From contig NZ_JAQRFN010000017.1 in the NCBI RefSeq assembly GCF_028598555.1, forward strand, positions 1-64,000: DNA of 64,000 bases, given 5' to 3'. The DNA is from Xenorhabdus anantnagensis. Lineage in GTDB: Bacteria; Pseudomonadota; Gammaproteobacteria; Enterobacterales; Enterobacteriaceae. A program made the translations under genes and the position numbers. The notes under the pieces were generated by a model. The model was given only the letters and a program-made list of their open reading frames with translations. It did no database searches and had not been told where the DNA came from. Of this stretch, positions 1-8,885 are shown one piece after another (the first letter of the stretch is position 1; every line of letters starts with the position of its first letter).

Positions 1-201
1 TGGAGCGATGACGCCATCGAACGCCAGCTCAGCCATATCGAACGAAACAACGTCCGGGCGGCGTATATTCACACCTCTAAACATCTGGATGAACGGCGGC
101 TGATGGTGCAATGGTGGGCGGACTATCTGGATGCGAACCGGGAAAAGTCAATCACACCCTATGACTTCGCCAAACCACTGCGCGACAGAAAAAACCGCTA
201 G
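1..201 (+). CDS. P4-family tyrosine integrase, C-terminal end (partial)
   Basis: The reading frame is open from the first base and stops at TAG 199-201, giving the last 66 residues of a protein that starts outside the window. The segment VRAAYIHTSKHLDERRLMVQ followed by WWADYLD is the typical tail of P4-type phage and island integrases; the Tyr of RAAY is the likely catalytic nucleophile. These enzymes are usually about 400 residues and insert elements at the 3' ends of tRNA or tmRNA genes, so roughly 1 kb of the gene should lie to the left. The alpA and primase genes that follow fit a P4-like satellite. Family assignment is by recognition of the conserved tail only. Confidence 0.88.
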   Translation, partial: WSDDAIERQLSHIERNNVRAAYIHTSKHLDERRLMVQWWADYLDANREKSITPYDFAKPLRDRKNR

Positions 202-340
202 TACAATTTGCAACCCGTTAATTTTCATCGGGAGAAAAACAATTAACGCTGTTCATTAAGTCTTGCTTTTTAAATAATCCGCCTGTCATCAAACAACGTC
301 CACGATGATATTTCAGGGACTGGGTAACAGGAGAAGTGAC

Positions 341-547
341 ATGACAGTGGCTGCATTGAAAACAAGCCTGATTCGTTTGCCGGAAGTACAACGCAGAACG
401 GGTTACAGCAAGGCGTGGATCTACAAGCTGATTAGCGATGGAGAATTCCCGAAACAGGTCAAAATTGGTCCGCGTTCCGTGGCTTTTATTGAAGCAGAAA
501 TTGATAACTGGATCGCCCAGCGGATTGCAGAATCGCGGGCGGCATAA
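341..547 (+). CDS. alpA: AlpA-family (MerR-like helix-turn-helix) regulator
   Basis: Encodes 68 residues. The core LPEVQRRTGYSKAWIYKLIS, followed by GEFPKQVKIGPRSVAF and then WIAQRI, is the standard AlpA/phage P4 Vis winged-helix domain that binds DNA and controls excision or integrase expression in satellites. I chose the ATG at 341 because AGGAGAAG lies just upstream (329-336). An in-frame ATG at 305 would add 12 residues that are not typical of the family and lacks a good ribosome site. It lies between the integrase and the primase, in the order usual for P4-like elements. Confidence 0.9.
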   Translation: MTVAALKTSLIRLPEVQRRTGYSKAWIYKLISDGEFPKQVKIGPRSVAFIEAEIDNWIAQRIAESRAA

Positions 548-656
548 CACAGAAAAGACGATGACATAAGACACGTAACATAAAAACACAACGCCCCGAA
601 GTGCGGCAAACACTGACAGGGCGTTTCACCAATAACCATTCGTAAGGTAAAAAATT

Positions 657-2762
657 ATGGCTGATACACAGCATACCCAAACTCGTCCCAAATTTACAGT
701 TCAAAAAACATCAGGCAGCCAAAAACCGCTTGATCTGATCCAAACCGTCAAAACCTCGGCTATGTATTCCTGGCAAAATCTGCTACCTACCTGTGGTATT
801 GATATTCCCACAAAAGGTAAACATGGCGCTTGTCCCATCTGCGGTGGTACTGACCGTTTTCATTTTATCGATGATCACCATCATGGCAACTGGCATTGCC
901 GTCAGTGTGACGCCCCAAACTATGGCGATGGACTGGATTTAGTGGCAAGAATCAAGGGGATCTCTGTTACTGAGGCGGCAAAAGTTGTCGCTAATGTACT
1001 GGCGCTACCTTTGCCAGCCTCCAAGCCAGCCAAAGAAACCCATTATCCAACACTACCGATTACCGAAAGAGTGGCGGTACTGATGGCGCAAACTGTCGCC
1101 GGGCAATCGCCCTATCTGACTGCAAAGGGTCTGCAACATCTTGATCAGCGGCTACTGTTTGATAATTCGACAGTGCTGACACTGACAACACTGGATAAAA
1201 AAATCACCGGTGCGCAGATTATCAAACCCAATGGCGAGAAAAAATTACTGTCTGGCAGCCAGAAGAAAGGCGCGTTTATTGCTTTGTCAGAACTGGAAGC
1301 ATCCTCCGATACGGTGATCATTACCGAAGGTTACGCCACAGCCCTGACCATTACCCAGTTACATCAAGGTGCCGTTCTGGCGGCACTGGATGCAGGCAAC
1401 TTATTTTCTGTCACCAAAGCTGTTCGGGAACGCTGGCCGGACGTAAAAATCATTATTGCGGCAGATAATGACTGGCATAGCCCTGGCGAACTGGACAAGC
1501 ACGGCAAACCCAAAGTAAATATCGGCAGGATCTCAGCAGAGAAAGCAGCGCTGACGGTGAATGGCTGGATCTCGTTGCCACCAACAGAGTACAAAGCCGA
1601 CTGGGATGATTATCGCCAACAACATGGCACGGAGACAGCACAACAGGCATTCAGTCAGGCGTTATATCAGGTGAGGGAACCGATAAATAGTGATGCAATA
1701 GAAACCCGTCGTTATGACAATGTTGAAAGCCTCTATCCAAATCGTAAAACAAAATTACCCCTGTCAGTTGGCTCTGAGGGCTTTGATGCTCAGTTAGACT
1801 ACGTGGTTAAGGGCATTATTCCGGCGCATTCCCTGTGCAGCATTTACGGGGCGAGCGGATCATACAAAAGTTTTCTGGCGGGAGCGTGGGGTTGTCATAT
1901 TGCCACAGGTAAGGCATGGGCAGGAAAACAGGTTGCTCAGGGTGCTGTACTGTACGTGGTTGGTGAAGGTGGGATTGGTGTGCCCCGGCGCATCAAAGCA
2001 TGGGAAATCGTCAACGGTCAAACGGTTGAAAATATGTACCTGATCAATACGCCGGTATTTCCGGCCTCTCCTGCCGAAGTGCATGAACTGGTGATTGCCG
2101 CCCGGCAGGTTGAAGCTGAAACAGGCCAGCCGGTGCGCCTGATTATTCTGGATACCCTCGCCCGCTGTTTTGGTGGTGCGGATGAAAATGATTCAAAAGA
2201 TATGGGCGCGTTTGTCCGGGGCTGTGATGAACTGAAAGCCAAAACAGGGGCAAGCATTCTCGTGGTTCACCACTCCGGCAAAGACGAAAGCAAAGGCGCG
2301 AGAGGCTCCAGTGCCCTTCGCGCCGCGTTGGATGTTGAATACAAGATCAGCCGGGAAGGGAAAAAAGGTGGCTCACTGGTTATCACCTGTACCAAAATGA
2401 AAGATGCCGAAGAACCGGAAACCAAAGCCTATGATATGCGCGTGGTGGAGCTTTTTACCGATAAAGACGGTGAAGAGATTACGTCACTGGCGCTGATTGA
2501 CAGGCCGCGTGATCCGGTTGAAGAGGAAGACATCGATCATGTCGCCAATAAAACTGATAACCACACAGCCTTGTGGCAGTGTATCCGGTCGCGCACGGCC
2601 CTGAAAGAACCTTGCAGCATTGCCCTTGTGCGTGATGATTTAAAATCGATGGGCGTGAATGTGAAGAATTTCAGCCGTTGGTTAACCAAGTTAGAACAGG
2701 ACGGGATGATTACCCGCCACGGGCAGGAACTCACGATTATTAACCGGAATAATGAAGATTAA
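657..2762 (+). CDS. Satellite/plasmid-type primase-helicase (zinc finger, Toprim, RepA-like ATPase)
   Basis: Encodes 701 residues. The N-terminus has a P4-alpha-like zinc-binding motif, CPICGGTDRFHF (about residues 60-71), followed by HCRQCDA. A Toprim-like region follows (VIITEGYATALT near 222 and IIIAADND near 264). The second half is a hexameric RepA/RecA-like ATPase with a Walker A-like GASGSYKSF near residue 398, a Walker B-like LIILDTLARCF near 497 and VVHHSGKD near 538. It should prime and unwind DNA at the element's own origin. The repeat cluster immediately downstream (2778-2962) is a candidate binding site. No breaks are seen. Confidence 0.9.
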   Translation: MADTQHTQTRPKFTVQKTSGSQKPLDLIQTVKTSAMYSWQNLLPTCGIDIPTKGKHGACPICGGTDRFHFIDDHHHGNWHCRQCDAPNYGDGLDLVARIKGISVTEAAKVVANVLALPLPASKPAKETHYPTLPITERVAVLMAQTVAGQSPYLTAKGLQHLDQRLLFDNSTVLTLTTLDKKITGAQIIKPNGEKKLLSGSQKKGAFIALSELEASSDTVIITEGYATALTITQLHQGAVLAALDAGNLFSVTKAVRERWPDVKIIIAADNDWHSPGELDKHGKPKVNIGRISAEKAALTVNGWISLPPTEYKADWDDYRQQHGTETAQQAFSQALYQVREPINSDAIETRRYDNVESLYPNRKTKLPLSVGSEGFDAQLDYVVKGIIPAHSLCSIYGASGSYKSFLAGAWGCHIATGKAWAGKQVAQGAVLYVVGEGGIGVPRRIKAWEIVNGQTVENMYLINTPVFPASPAEVHELVIAARQVEAETGQPVRLIILDTLARCFGGADENDSKDMGAFVRGCDELKAKTGASILVVHHSGKDESKGARGSSALRAALDVEYKISREGKKGGSLVITCTKMKDAEEPETKAYDMRVVELFTDKDGEEITSLALIDRPRDPVEEEDIDHVANKTDNHTALWQCIRSRTALKEPCSIALVRDDLKSMGVNVKNFSRWLTKLEQDGMITRHGQELTIINRNNED

Positions 2763-2777
2763 AAAGTAAGTCAGAAA

Positions 2778-2962
2778 GTGAGGAACGGTGAGGAAAGGGA
2801 TTTTACTGCTCACCGTATTCCTCACTTTTCTCGCATATATACGGAAAAAGTGAGGAGCACAAAAAGCATTGATTTTTAAGGATAAAAAATTATCAATTCC
2901 TCACCTGTTTTCACAGTGAGGAAAATAAAAAGTGAGGAGAAAAATGAGGAGCAGATGAGGAA
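2778..2962. repeat. Iteron-like cluster of GTGAGGA(A/G) octamers, candidate replication origin
   Basis: About nine copies of an octamer GTGAGGAA, or one-base variants, lie within 185 bp just after the primase-helicase stop. Direct copies are at 2778-2785, 2788-2795 (10 bp apart), 2850-2857, 2916-2923, 2932-2939, 2944-2951 and 2955-2962. Inverted copies are at 2818-2825 and 2897-2904. P4 alpha protein recognises short iterons near its gene, so by analogy this may be the element's origin. That function is inferred; the repeats themselves are directly visible. Confidence 0.7.
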
Positions 2963-3299
2963 CTATTTTTTCTGGCAGGTGTTTTTCAGCTCTCCGTGCT
3001 ACCGGGTTAATGTATTAGCCCGGTATCACGGAGATGACAAGCGCAGCGCGTCAGTGTGAATTTAATTCGTTGTATTACGTGAAATTGAGATGACGTAATA
3101 ATCTGATTTTATTTAAGAAGAGACGTTAATCACAATTTTTCTGATGTTCTTTTATTCGTGGTTGTATGTATAAATAATTCTATTATATTCTGCTCCTCAT
3201 TGTGCCAAAAACGTGCAATGGTAATTTTATTATTAAATTATTTTTACTATTTAGGTGGTAAATAAGGATTGATACACCAAAAAATTATGGAGAGTACAA
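2963..3299. other. Intergenic region before vgrG
   Basis: This is a 337-bp AT-rich stretch with no convincing gene. It presumably contains the promoter and leader of the T6SS cassette. A purine-rich ribosome site (ATGGAGAG) precedes the vgrG start at 3300. I could not fix a promoter by eye. Confidence 0.5.
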
Positions 3300-5312
3300 A
3301 TGAGCAGGGTAATGGATAAAATCAATCAACTGCTTGATCGCTCAGGTTTAATATTCACACTAATTACAGAAAATTTACCCGAACAAACGTTCGCAGTTGT
3401 CGATTTTTCTCTGAATGAAGCGCTATCGACCCCCTTTCGGCTGGAAGCCACACTGACCTGTAAAACCCCTGAAATTGACTTTGCCGATGTCCTCGACAGA
3501 AATGCCGCTTTTGCCGTACATCGCAACGGGCGAATTGAGCGGCAAATCACCGGCATGGTGACGCATTTTTCACTGCAATCAACCGGACGCCATCAAAGCC
3601 ACTACCATATCACTATTCAGCCCCCTTTATGGCGCGCATCCTTACGGGTTAATAGCCGGATTTTCCAAAATCAGTCTGTTATGGATATTGTGGAATGCCT
3701 GCTCAGAGAAAATGGGGTACGAAACTTTTTCTTTGCGCTCGGTTACAAACATCCGCCGAGAGAATTTTGTGTTCAGTACGATGAAAGCGATCTGGCTTTT
3801 ATTCAACGCTTGTTGGCTGATGAGGGCATTTTTTACTATTTCACATTCGATCAGGATCAACACGAACAACGCATTGTGTTTCACGATTCCTGCCTGTCAC
3901 TTAATCAGGTGATTACTGTCCCCTATCGCCCGGAAACCGACGTAACGGGAGAAACAACCTGTATCCGCCAATTTAGCTGGTCAGAACGCGTTGGTGTTGC
4001 CAATATCACGACCAAAGACAGAACGTTTAAGAACCCACGCTGGAATCGGGAATTCTGGTATGAAGGGCGCAATCTTGACAATCAGCGAAGACTGAACAGC
4101 TATCACCATTACGATTTTCCCAGCCGCTATAAAGATGATGAGTTAGGACAACGGGCAAGTCAGTATCGTCTGGAATACCTGCGCCGGGACACTCAGCTTG
4201 GTAACGGTCAGGGTGACTGTTTTGCCATGTGGCCGGGGCAGTTATTTAACCTGATGGATCACCCCAGAGAAGCTTTTAATGACCAATGGCAATTAATTCA
4301 GATAACCCATTCAGGTCAACAGCCACAAGCCGATGAAACCCAGTCAGGCGGTAGCGGTACATGGCTATCTAATCAATTTACCTTCACCACCCGCAAAAAC
4401 GCTTACCGACCTTCCCCCTACCCGAAACCCCAAATGGAAGGCCCGCATATTGCCACGGTTGTTGGGCCGGAGGGCGAAGAAATCTTTTGTGACGAGTACG
4501 GGCGTGTCCGTATTCAGTTTGACTGGGACAGATACGGTGCATTTAATGACCGCAGTTCTTGCTGGGTACGGGTCAGTCAGGCTTGGGCAGGGCAATTAAT
4601 GGGCATGATTGCCATTCCCCGCATTGGTCATGAAGTCTTGGTGGATTTTGTCCACGGTGATCCCGACCAACCGATTATTGTCGGGCGGGCTTATCACGCC
4701 AATAATATTCCGCCCAACCGCCTGCCCATGGCGAAAACCCAAATGTCGATCCGTTCGAAAACCCATAAAGGCGAAGGGTTTAATGAACTGCGCTTTGAAG
4801 ATGAAAGAGATCGTGAAGAGGTCTTTATCCACGCCCAGAAAAACCTCGCCATTCAGGTGCGCAATTCACGGGGAGAACGCATTAATTATGACCGCACAAC
4901 CAGCATTGGTCATGACGATGAACTGGTGATAGCCAATAACCGCAAGGTGACCGTAGAAGGTCAGCAGGATCATAAAACCACAGGCAATTATATTGAGCAG
5001 ATTGACGGTGACCGCTCATTACAGCTCAAAGGCGATCTGGCTGAAAAAATTCAGGGAGTAGTCAGTGTGGATACACAGGGCGATCTCACCCTGCAAAGTG
5101 GCAGCAAAATCACCCTGAGTGTTGGTGGAAATTTTGTTGTGCTTCACGCGGGCGGTATTGATATCAAAGGCGCGGCGATTAACCTGAACTCCGGTGGCAG
5201 CCCCGGTGATTTACTGGCACCGGCTAACCCCGCCATCCTGCTGGCCGCAGCAAGCGAAGGCTCAATGTTTGTCGCCCACTGCCCAATGAAAGAGAAGGAG
5301 AAGCCCGAATGA
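3300..5312 (+). CDS. vgrG: Type VI secretion tip protein VgrG (TssI)
   Basis: Encodes 670 residues, normal for VgrG without a catalytic extension. The N-terminal gp27-like part includes the Phage_GPD region (for example YDESDLAFIQRLLADEGIFYYF). The gp5-like OB fold carries VVGPEGEEIFCDEYGRVRI and QAWAGQLMGMIAIPRIGHEV, then GDPDQPIIVGRAYH. The C-terminal beta-helix has repeats such as GDLTLQSGSKITLSVGG. It forms the puncturing spike of the T6SS and carries effectors. The stop overlaps the DUF4123 gene by 4 bp. The PAAR, amidase and immunity genes downstream make this a full effector cassette. An ATG at 3312 is an alternative start. Confidence 0.95.
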   Translation: MSRVMDKINQLLDRSGLIFTLITENLPEQTFAVVDFSLNEALSTPFRLEATLTCKTPEIDFADVLDRNAAFAVHRNGRIERQITGMVTHFSLQSTGRHQSHYHITIQPPLWRASLRVNSRIFQNQSVMDIVECLLRENGVRNFFFALGYKHPPREFCVQYDESDLAFIQRLLADEGIFYYFTFDQDQHEQRIVFHDSCLSLNQVITVPYRPETDVTGETTCIRQFSWSERVGVANITTKDRTFKNPRWNREFWYEGRNLDNQRRLNSYHHYDFPSRYKDDELGQRASQYRLEYLRRDTQLGNGQGDCFAMWPGQLFNLMDHPREAFNDQWQLIQITHSGQQPQADETQSGGSGTWLSNQFTFTTRKNAYRPSPYPKPQMEGPHIATVVGPEGEEIFCDEYGRVRIQFDWDRYGAFNDRSSCWVRVSQAWAGQLMGMIAIPRIGHEVLVDFVHGDPDQPIIVGRAYHANNIPPNRLPMAKTQMSIRSKTHKGEGFNELRFEDERDREEVFIHAQKNLAIQVRNSRGERINYDRTTSIGHDDELVIANNRKVTVEGQQDHKTTGNYIEQIDGDRSLQLKGDLAEKIQGVVSVDTQGDLTLQSGSKITLSVGGNFVVLHAGGIDIKGAAINLNSGGSPGDLLAPANPAILLAAASEGSMFVAHCPMKEKEKPE

Positions 5313-6118
5313 GTCAGGAAAAACTCTACGCCATTATTGATGGTGCCGCAGAATCTGATCTGTTTTTAATGCTGGAGCGCTATGACCCGCCTTCCGCCTG
5401 TCTTTATGGTGAACCCCTCCAGCCAGAACTGGTGAAAATTGCCCCTTATCTGGTACAGGTCAATGAAGAGGTTAAAATTTGGCTGGAATGCCGCAAAACC
5501 CCGTGGGGAATTTTCGTTTACAGCGAAGCGGATATGAAAACCGTGCGCCAGCATTTACGAAAATACCTGCAAGTATTGCTACCTCAACAGGAAAAACCGG
5601 TCTTTTTCCGTTTTTACGATCCGCGCAATATCTGGGATTTCCTCGGTGTATTGAGTGACTGGGAAGTGCATTGTTTTTTGGGACCCATCACCCGGATCAC
5701 AACGCTTTACCTTGAAAAAGAACGCACGGATAACTTTGCCAAAATCAGAGAACCTTTTCCTGTTAATGCCAAGGGGAGATATAAGATTTTTAAAATCAGT
5801 GAACAACAATATGAATTGATAGAAATAAAGCAAAAAGAAAAGTATTTACAAAAACTTGATTCTATTTTGCTATCTGAATTAGCAGAAATAAGAAAAAGTA
5901 TCAGTATCAATAATTCATTATCATTTTTGAATTTTTTCTATGATTATCTTATTTCTGAAAAAATAACAGACACTCGCTCTATAGAGGGAATTCTTAAGAA
6001 AAATATCAGAGAAGATGATTTTGATATTGATGAATTTGATAAATCCATTTTAACCAAACTGGCTGATGATGGGACTCCCGGCTGGTATAGGGCTAAGAAA
6101 TTTATTCTTAATATTTAA
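5309..6118 (+). CDS. DUF4123 T6SS effector chaperone/adaptor
   Basis: Encodes 269 residues, starting in a 4-bp overlap with vgrG. Residues 1-130 match the DUF4123 pattern: LYAIIDGAAESDLFLMLE, an APYLVQV-like segment, WGIFVYS, HLRKYLQV and FFRFYDPRN. In other bacteria such proteins (Tec/Tap-1) hold an effector and load it onto the matching VgrG. The C-terminal ~130 residues are Lys/Ile-rich and more variable, as expected for the cargo-binding part. The base composition shifts to AT-rich from about 5770 onward, suggesting that the end of this gene travels with the downstream effector module. The likely client is the amidase at 6559-7350. Confidence 0.88.
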   Translation: MSQEKLYAIIDGAAESDLFLMLERYDPPSACLYGEPLQPELVKIAPYLVQVNEEVKIWLECRKTPWGIFVYSEADMKTVRQHLRKYLQVLLPQQEKPVFFRFYDPRNIWDFLGVLSDWEVHCFLGPITRITTLYLEKERTDNFAKIREPFPVNAKGRYKIFKISEQQYELIEIKQKEKYLQKLDSILLSELAEIRKSISINNSLSFLNFFYDYLISEKITDTRSIEGILKKNIREDDFDIDEFDKSILTKLADDGTPGWYRAKKFILNI

Positions 6119-6162
6119 TAAAATTTATCTGTATATTGAAATTAATTCGGGAGAGAAACAGT

Positions 6163-6432
6163 ATGGGAAATGCCGTCAGAATCGGTGATATAGGCACAAA
6201 GCATGGTGATTGCCCAGCAACACCTGTTATTACTGGTGCCAGCAGTGTGAAAGTAGATGGTTTATATTTAGCCAGACAGGGAGATACTTTAGAATCACAC
6301 TCATCACATTCACGGACAATAGAAGGGGGTTCTGGCTCTGTATTTATTGAAGGAAAACCTGCCGCTAGAACAGGAGATGCTGTTGATTGTGGCGGTGTTG
6401 TTATTGGTGGAGGCAGTGTAAATATTGGCTGA
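6163..6432 (+). CDS. PAAR-domain spike-tip protein
   Basis: Encodes 89 residues with the PAAR pattern: MGNAVRIGDIGTKHGDCPAT, GSSVFIEGKPAARTGD-like (GSGSVFIEGKPAARTGDAVD) and CGGVVIGGGSVNIG. PAAR proteins cap the VgrG spike and bind a metal ion. I placed the start at ATG 6163 because GGGAGAG lies just upstream at about 6150; a TTG at 6136 is possible but adds an unconserved tail. It sits between the chaperone and the amidase effector, so it probably completes the tip for that effector. Confidence 0.92.
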   Translation: MGNAVRIGDIGTKHGDCPATPVITGASSVKVDGLYLARQGDTLESHSSHSRTIEGGSGSVFIEGKPAARTGDAVDCGGVVIGGGSVNIG

Positions 6433-6558
6433 GGATACTTGAGAAAGCACATATAAATATACTTTGGTTCACACAAGAAAAGAACTCAGTTTATGAACTA
6501 TATTTAAACAGCACTTATTGCTTAAACTCTATTAATTTACAGTCAAAAGGAAGAATAA

Positions 6559-7350
6559 ATGGAACCTATCAACGAAAAGGAAAAAACACTGTTAATAGCA
6601 CTTAATGATAATATCTGCTTTAACAAAAAAGAGGAATTAATAAAAGAATTATCTAAGCATGATGAAAATAACACATGGAGTGCTGGTAAAGCCTGTGCAA
6701 CATGTCCACCTCCAGAAGCGAGAGATGATTTTATTAAACATGTATTAAATCAGATCCCATATGTTAATGATGATGGTTTTTTTAAAAATACTGATATAAT
6801 TCAAGATCATGTTAGCGATTTAGAACATGGTAAAATGAGTACAGTACATGCTATAGTATTACATAGGACTGGAGGATCAAAAATGTCACCAGCTATATCA
6901 TCATTCAAATCAACTGGTATTGGAACACATTTTATTATAGATAAAGATGGTACAATAAAACAAACAGCCAGCTTAAAACAACATACATATCACATAGGAA
7001 GAATAAAATCTAAGTGTATGGCAGAAAATAATTGCAATACTAATGAAACAAAAAAAATAAGTGGTTTTGGATGGAATACAAAAAAAATTCATGATCATGA
7101 AAAATTAAAAGAATATCCTGATAGATATCCTATGAATACTGATAGTGTAGGAATTGAAGTTGTTGCAGCTTATAACAAGACATCTAAGTCTTGGGATCAA
7201 GCTACTACACAACAAAATGAGTCAATTAAAAAATTGATCAATTTACTAAAATGTAATTATAGTTTAGGTGATAGTGATATATATGAACATGATAAAATAT
7301 CTTATAAAACAGAGGGTGAAGGTGCTGATCTTTACTCTAATAATATTTAG
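6559..7350 (+). CDS. Amidase_2/PGRP-like T6SS peptidoglycan amidase effector
   Basis: Encodes 263 residues. The region from about residue 95 to 260 matches the N-acetylmuramoyl-L-alanine amidase fold: AIVLHRTGG (His102), THFIIDKDGTIKQTASLKQH (124-142), VGIEVVAAY (Glu200), and YEHDKIS to GADLY (His244, Asp257). His102, His244 and Asp257 match the zinc-ligand pattern of AmpD-like enzymes. It should cleave the amide bond between muramic acid and the peptide in a rival's periplasm. The N-terminal 90 residues are not recognised. A GGAAG ribosome site precedes ATG 6559. The small signal-peptide gene overlapping its 3' end is a natural candidate for immunity. Confidence 0.85.
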   Translation: MEPINEKEKTLLIALNDNICFNKKEELIKELSKHDENNTWSAGKACATCPPPEARDDFIKHVLNQIPYVNDDGFFKNTDIIQDHVSDLEHGKMSTVHAIVLHRTGGSKMSPAISSFKSTGIGTHFIIDKDGTIKQTASLKQHTYHIGRIKSKCMAENNCNTNETKKISGFGWNTKKIHDHEKLKEYPDRYPMNTDSVGIEVVAAYNKTSKSWDQATTQQNESIKKLINLLKCNYSLGDSDIYEHDKISYKTEGEGADLYSNNI

Positions 7351-7708
7351 CCCTTATACTTATTCAAAAAACAAAGTAGAAATAATTAATGTAACAGGGT
7401 TAGAGATAACAAATAGCAATGATAAAGATATTATTAATGTATGCAAAAAATGGAAATTAAGTAAAAATGATATAAATAATATTTTAAGTATTAGCAAAGA
7501 ATATGATTCTTCTCCATATATTTTATTCTATCAAACTCCATGTGACATAGTTGGAAAAGCAAAAATAGGCAATGAAATATGGGAATATTATATAAATGGT
7601 GGAGGAATGATTACTCTCGTAAAGGATAATAAGGAAATTTTCTTCGGTTGTGAAGCAAAACAATGTGCTCCTTTCTTTATTTTGCCTTTTGATGGTATGA
7701 ATCCATAA
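7316..7708 (+). CDS. Putative periplasmic immunity protein for the amidase effector
   Basis: Encodes about 130 residues from GTG 7316; the frame is open from ATG 7268, so the start is uncertain. From 7316 the N-terminus MKVLIFTLIIFSPYTYS looks like a signal peptide. It is followed by a small soluble domain containing two cysteine pairs (VCKKW and TPCDIV; FGCEAKQCAPFF). The gene overlaps the 3' end of the amidase gene by about 35 bp and has the same low GC. A secreted small protein directly after a periplasm-acting amidase effector is the usual arrangement for immunity. I do not recognise the family, so the function rests on context and export signal. Confidence 0.7.
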   Translation: MKVLIFTLIIFSPYTYSKNKVEIINVTGLEITNSNDKDIINVCKKWKLSKNDINNILSISKEYDSSPYILFYQTPCDIVGKAKIGNEIWEYYINGGGMITLVKDNKEIFFGCEAKQCAPFFILPFDGMNP

Positions 7709-7823
7709 CAAAAACAGATGGTCAAAATTAAATCAAATATTCAATTTTGACCATCTGTAATTCAAATCACAACCTTCATTGCCACAACTAAAAAAATCAG
7801 TTAATCTAAACTTGTTTAAATCG

Positions 7824-8470
7824 CTTTTTAGCGACAATAAAAAAACTCCTGTAGCCTGAAAGGGAGAGCAAACATTGCGGTACATCTGCGCACTTTTGGA
7901 AGCAGATATCGTCGGATAAATAACCAATGTATCGACGATGAAAGTTTCCCGGTTTCTTTATGCACCGGCTTATCACACACATAGGGCAGTAACCTTGCCA
8001 CGTTCACCTTAACCATTTTACCTTGCACGATCTTTACTCACGCTTTGATTTACGCACGAAAAACGTCCCGAAAACTACGCGGCGTCACTTGCGTTGAAGC
8101 GAAGCGATTACCAAGTGACGCCGCCGGGCGGCAAACGTCCAGAGCACGTACAGTCTGGCTTTACGACCTATTTGAACCCCGTTTTACTCAGTGTCACCAT
8201 TTTTCATTGGCATTTTTCTGCCTTAATTCACTTATTTCATTTGTTTTTCACACACAGCCTTGTAAAAGGCCGATGCAGTAAAGAAAGGAGATATCACACG
8301 TCACGATTAATGAGGCGTTCACCCTGAGTAACATCAGACACTGAACGGGGAGTATTTCATCGCCGTGCTGAGCACGCAGCGAACTCCTGCAAAAACTCAA
8401 CATAACCCTCGCCCTGCTACACATTATCTGACGCACCACGGAACGGTGAACCTGAACCGACACGCAGGGA
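7824..8470. repeat. Copy A of a ~640-bp block, inverted copy at 22030-22690
   Basis: Read on the minus strand, this block matches 22030-22690 on the plus strand over almost its whole length. Shared landmarks are TCGGTTCAGGTTCACCGTTC, GTCAGATAATGTGTAGCAG, GATGAACGCCTCATTA, TACTGCATC, an 11-bp palindrome (8081-8091 with 8112-8122, GGCGTCACTTG/CAAGTGACGCC) and GATATCTGCTTCCAAAAGTG. No credible gene is present. It may be a long leader, promoter or recombination block of related mobile elements. With the start of the P4-like control region, it fills most of the gap after the immunity gene. Confidence 0.8.
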
Positions 8471-8482
8471 AAATGTTTCTAA

Positions 8483-8563
8483 ATGAGTAAAATTAGTCTG
8501 AAAATCACAGGAGAAATGCGGGCAGCGAAGCGATCAAGAACGAGAACAAACAACAAAGATTGA
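8483..8563 (+). CDS. Possible 26-residue basic peptide or remnant gene start
   Basis: The frame MSKISLKITGEMRAAKRSRT ends at TGA 8561-8563. The DNA around its start resembles the start of the integrase at 21981, where ACAGGAGA also precedes an ATG. It may be the decayed beginning of such a gene rather than a real peptide. The support is weak. Confidence 0.25.
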   Translation: MSKISLKITGEMRAAKRSRTRTNNKD

Positions 8564-8699
8564 TTTAGCCGTCCGTATTCTCTCCTGAGTTTATGTGCTC
8601 TTGAGAGGAGTTATAGTCGTTAAACTTAGCCGTTCAGTTATTGAGTAAGCTAAAACAATCAGTTAAAGTATTCCCGCCATTAGCAAAATCTAGTGGTCG

Positions 8700-8850
8700 G
8701 GGATTCGCAACCCTGTAATGATCAACCCACTGGTAGGATGTTTCTGCCAGTGCGCCTGCGTTCGCCTTTTCTATGGCGGTTCAGGCAGGGGAGGCTTCGG
8801 CCTCGCCGGATTGGTTGATCTCCGGTATTGCGAACCCTGCTTGAATCGCC
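8700..8850 (+). ncRNA. c4-like antisense RNA / ash region of P4-P1 type
   Basis: An outer stem pairs GATCAACC (8720-8727) with GGTTGATC (8813-8820). Inside it are three hairpins: ACTGG/CCAGT (8729-8733 with 8747-8751), CGCC/GGCG (8763-8766 with 8775-8778), and GAGGC-TTCG-GCCTC (8791-8804). Flanking TTCGCAACCCTG and TTGCGAACCCTG are near repeats. In one frame it reads RMFLPVRLRSPFLWRFRQGR and stops, which I recognise as the recurring ash-associated sequence of P4-like satellites. In phages P1 and P4 the related RNA gives immunity by antisense pairing. Assignment is from structure and remembered sequence. Confidence 0.6.
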
Positions 8851-8885
8851 ACCATCAATATTAATTAATGGAAGGGGTAGCAGGA

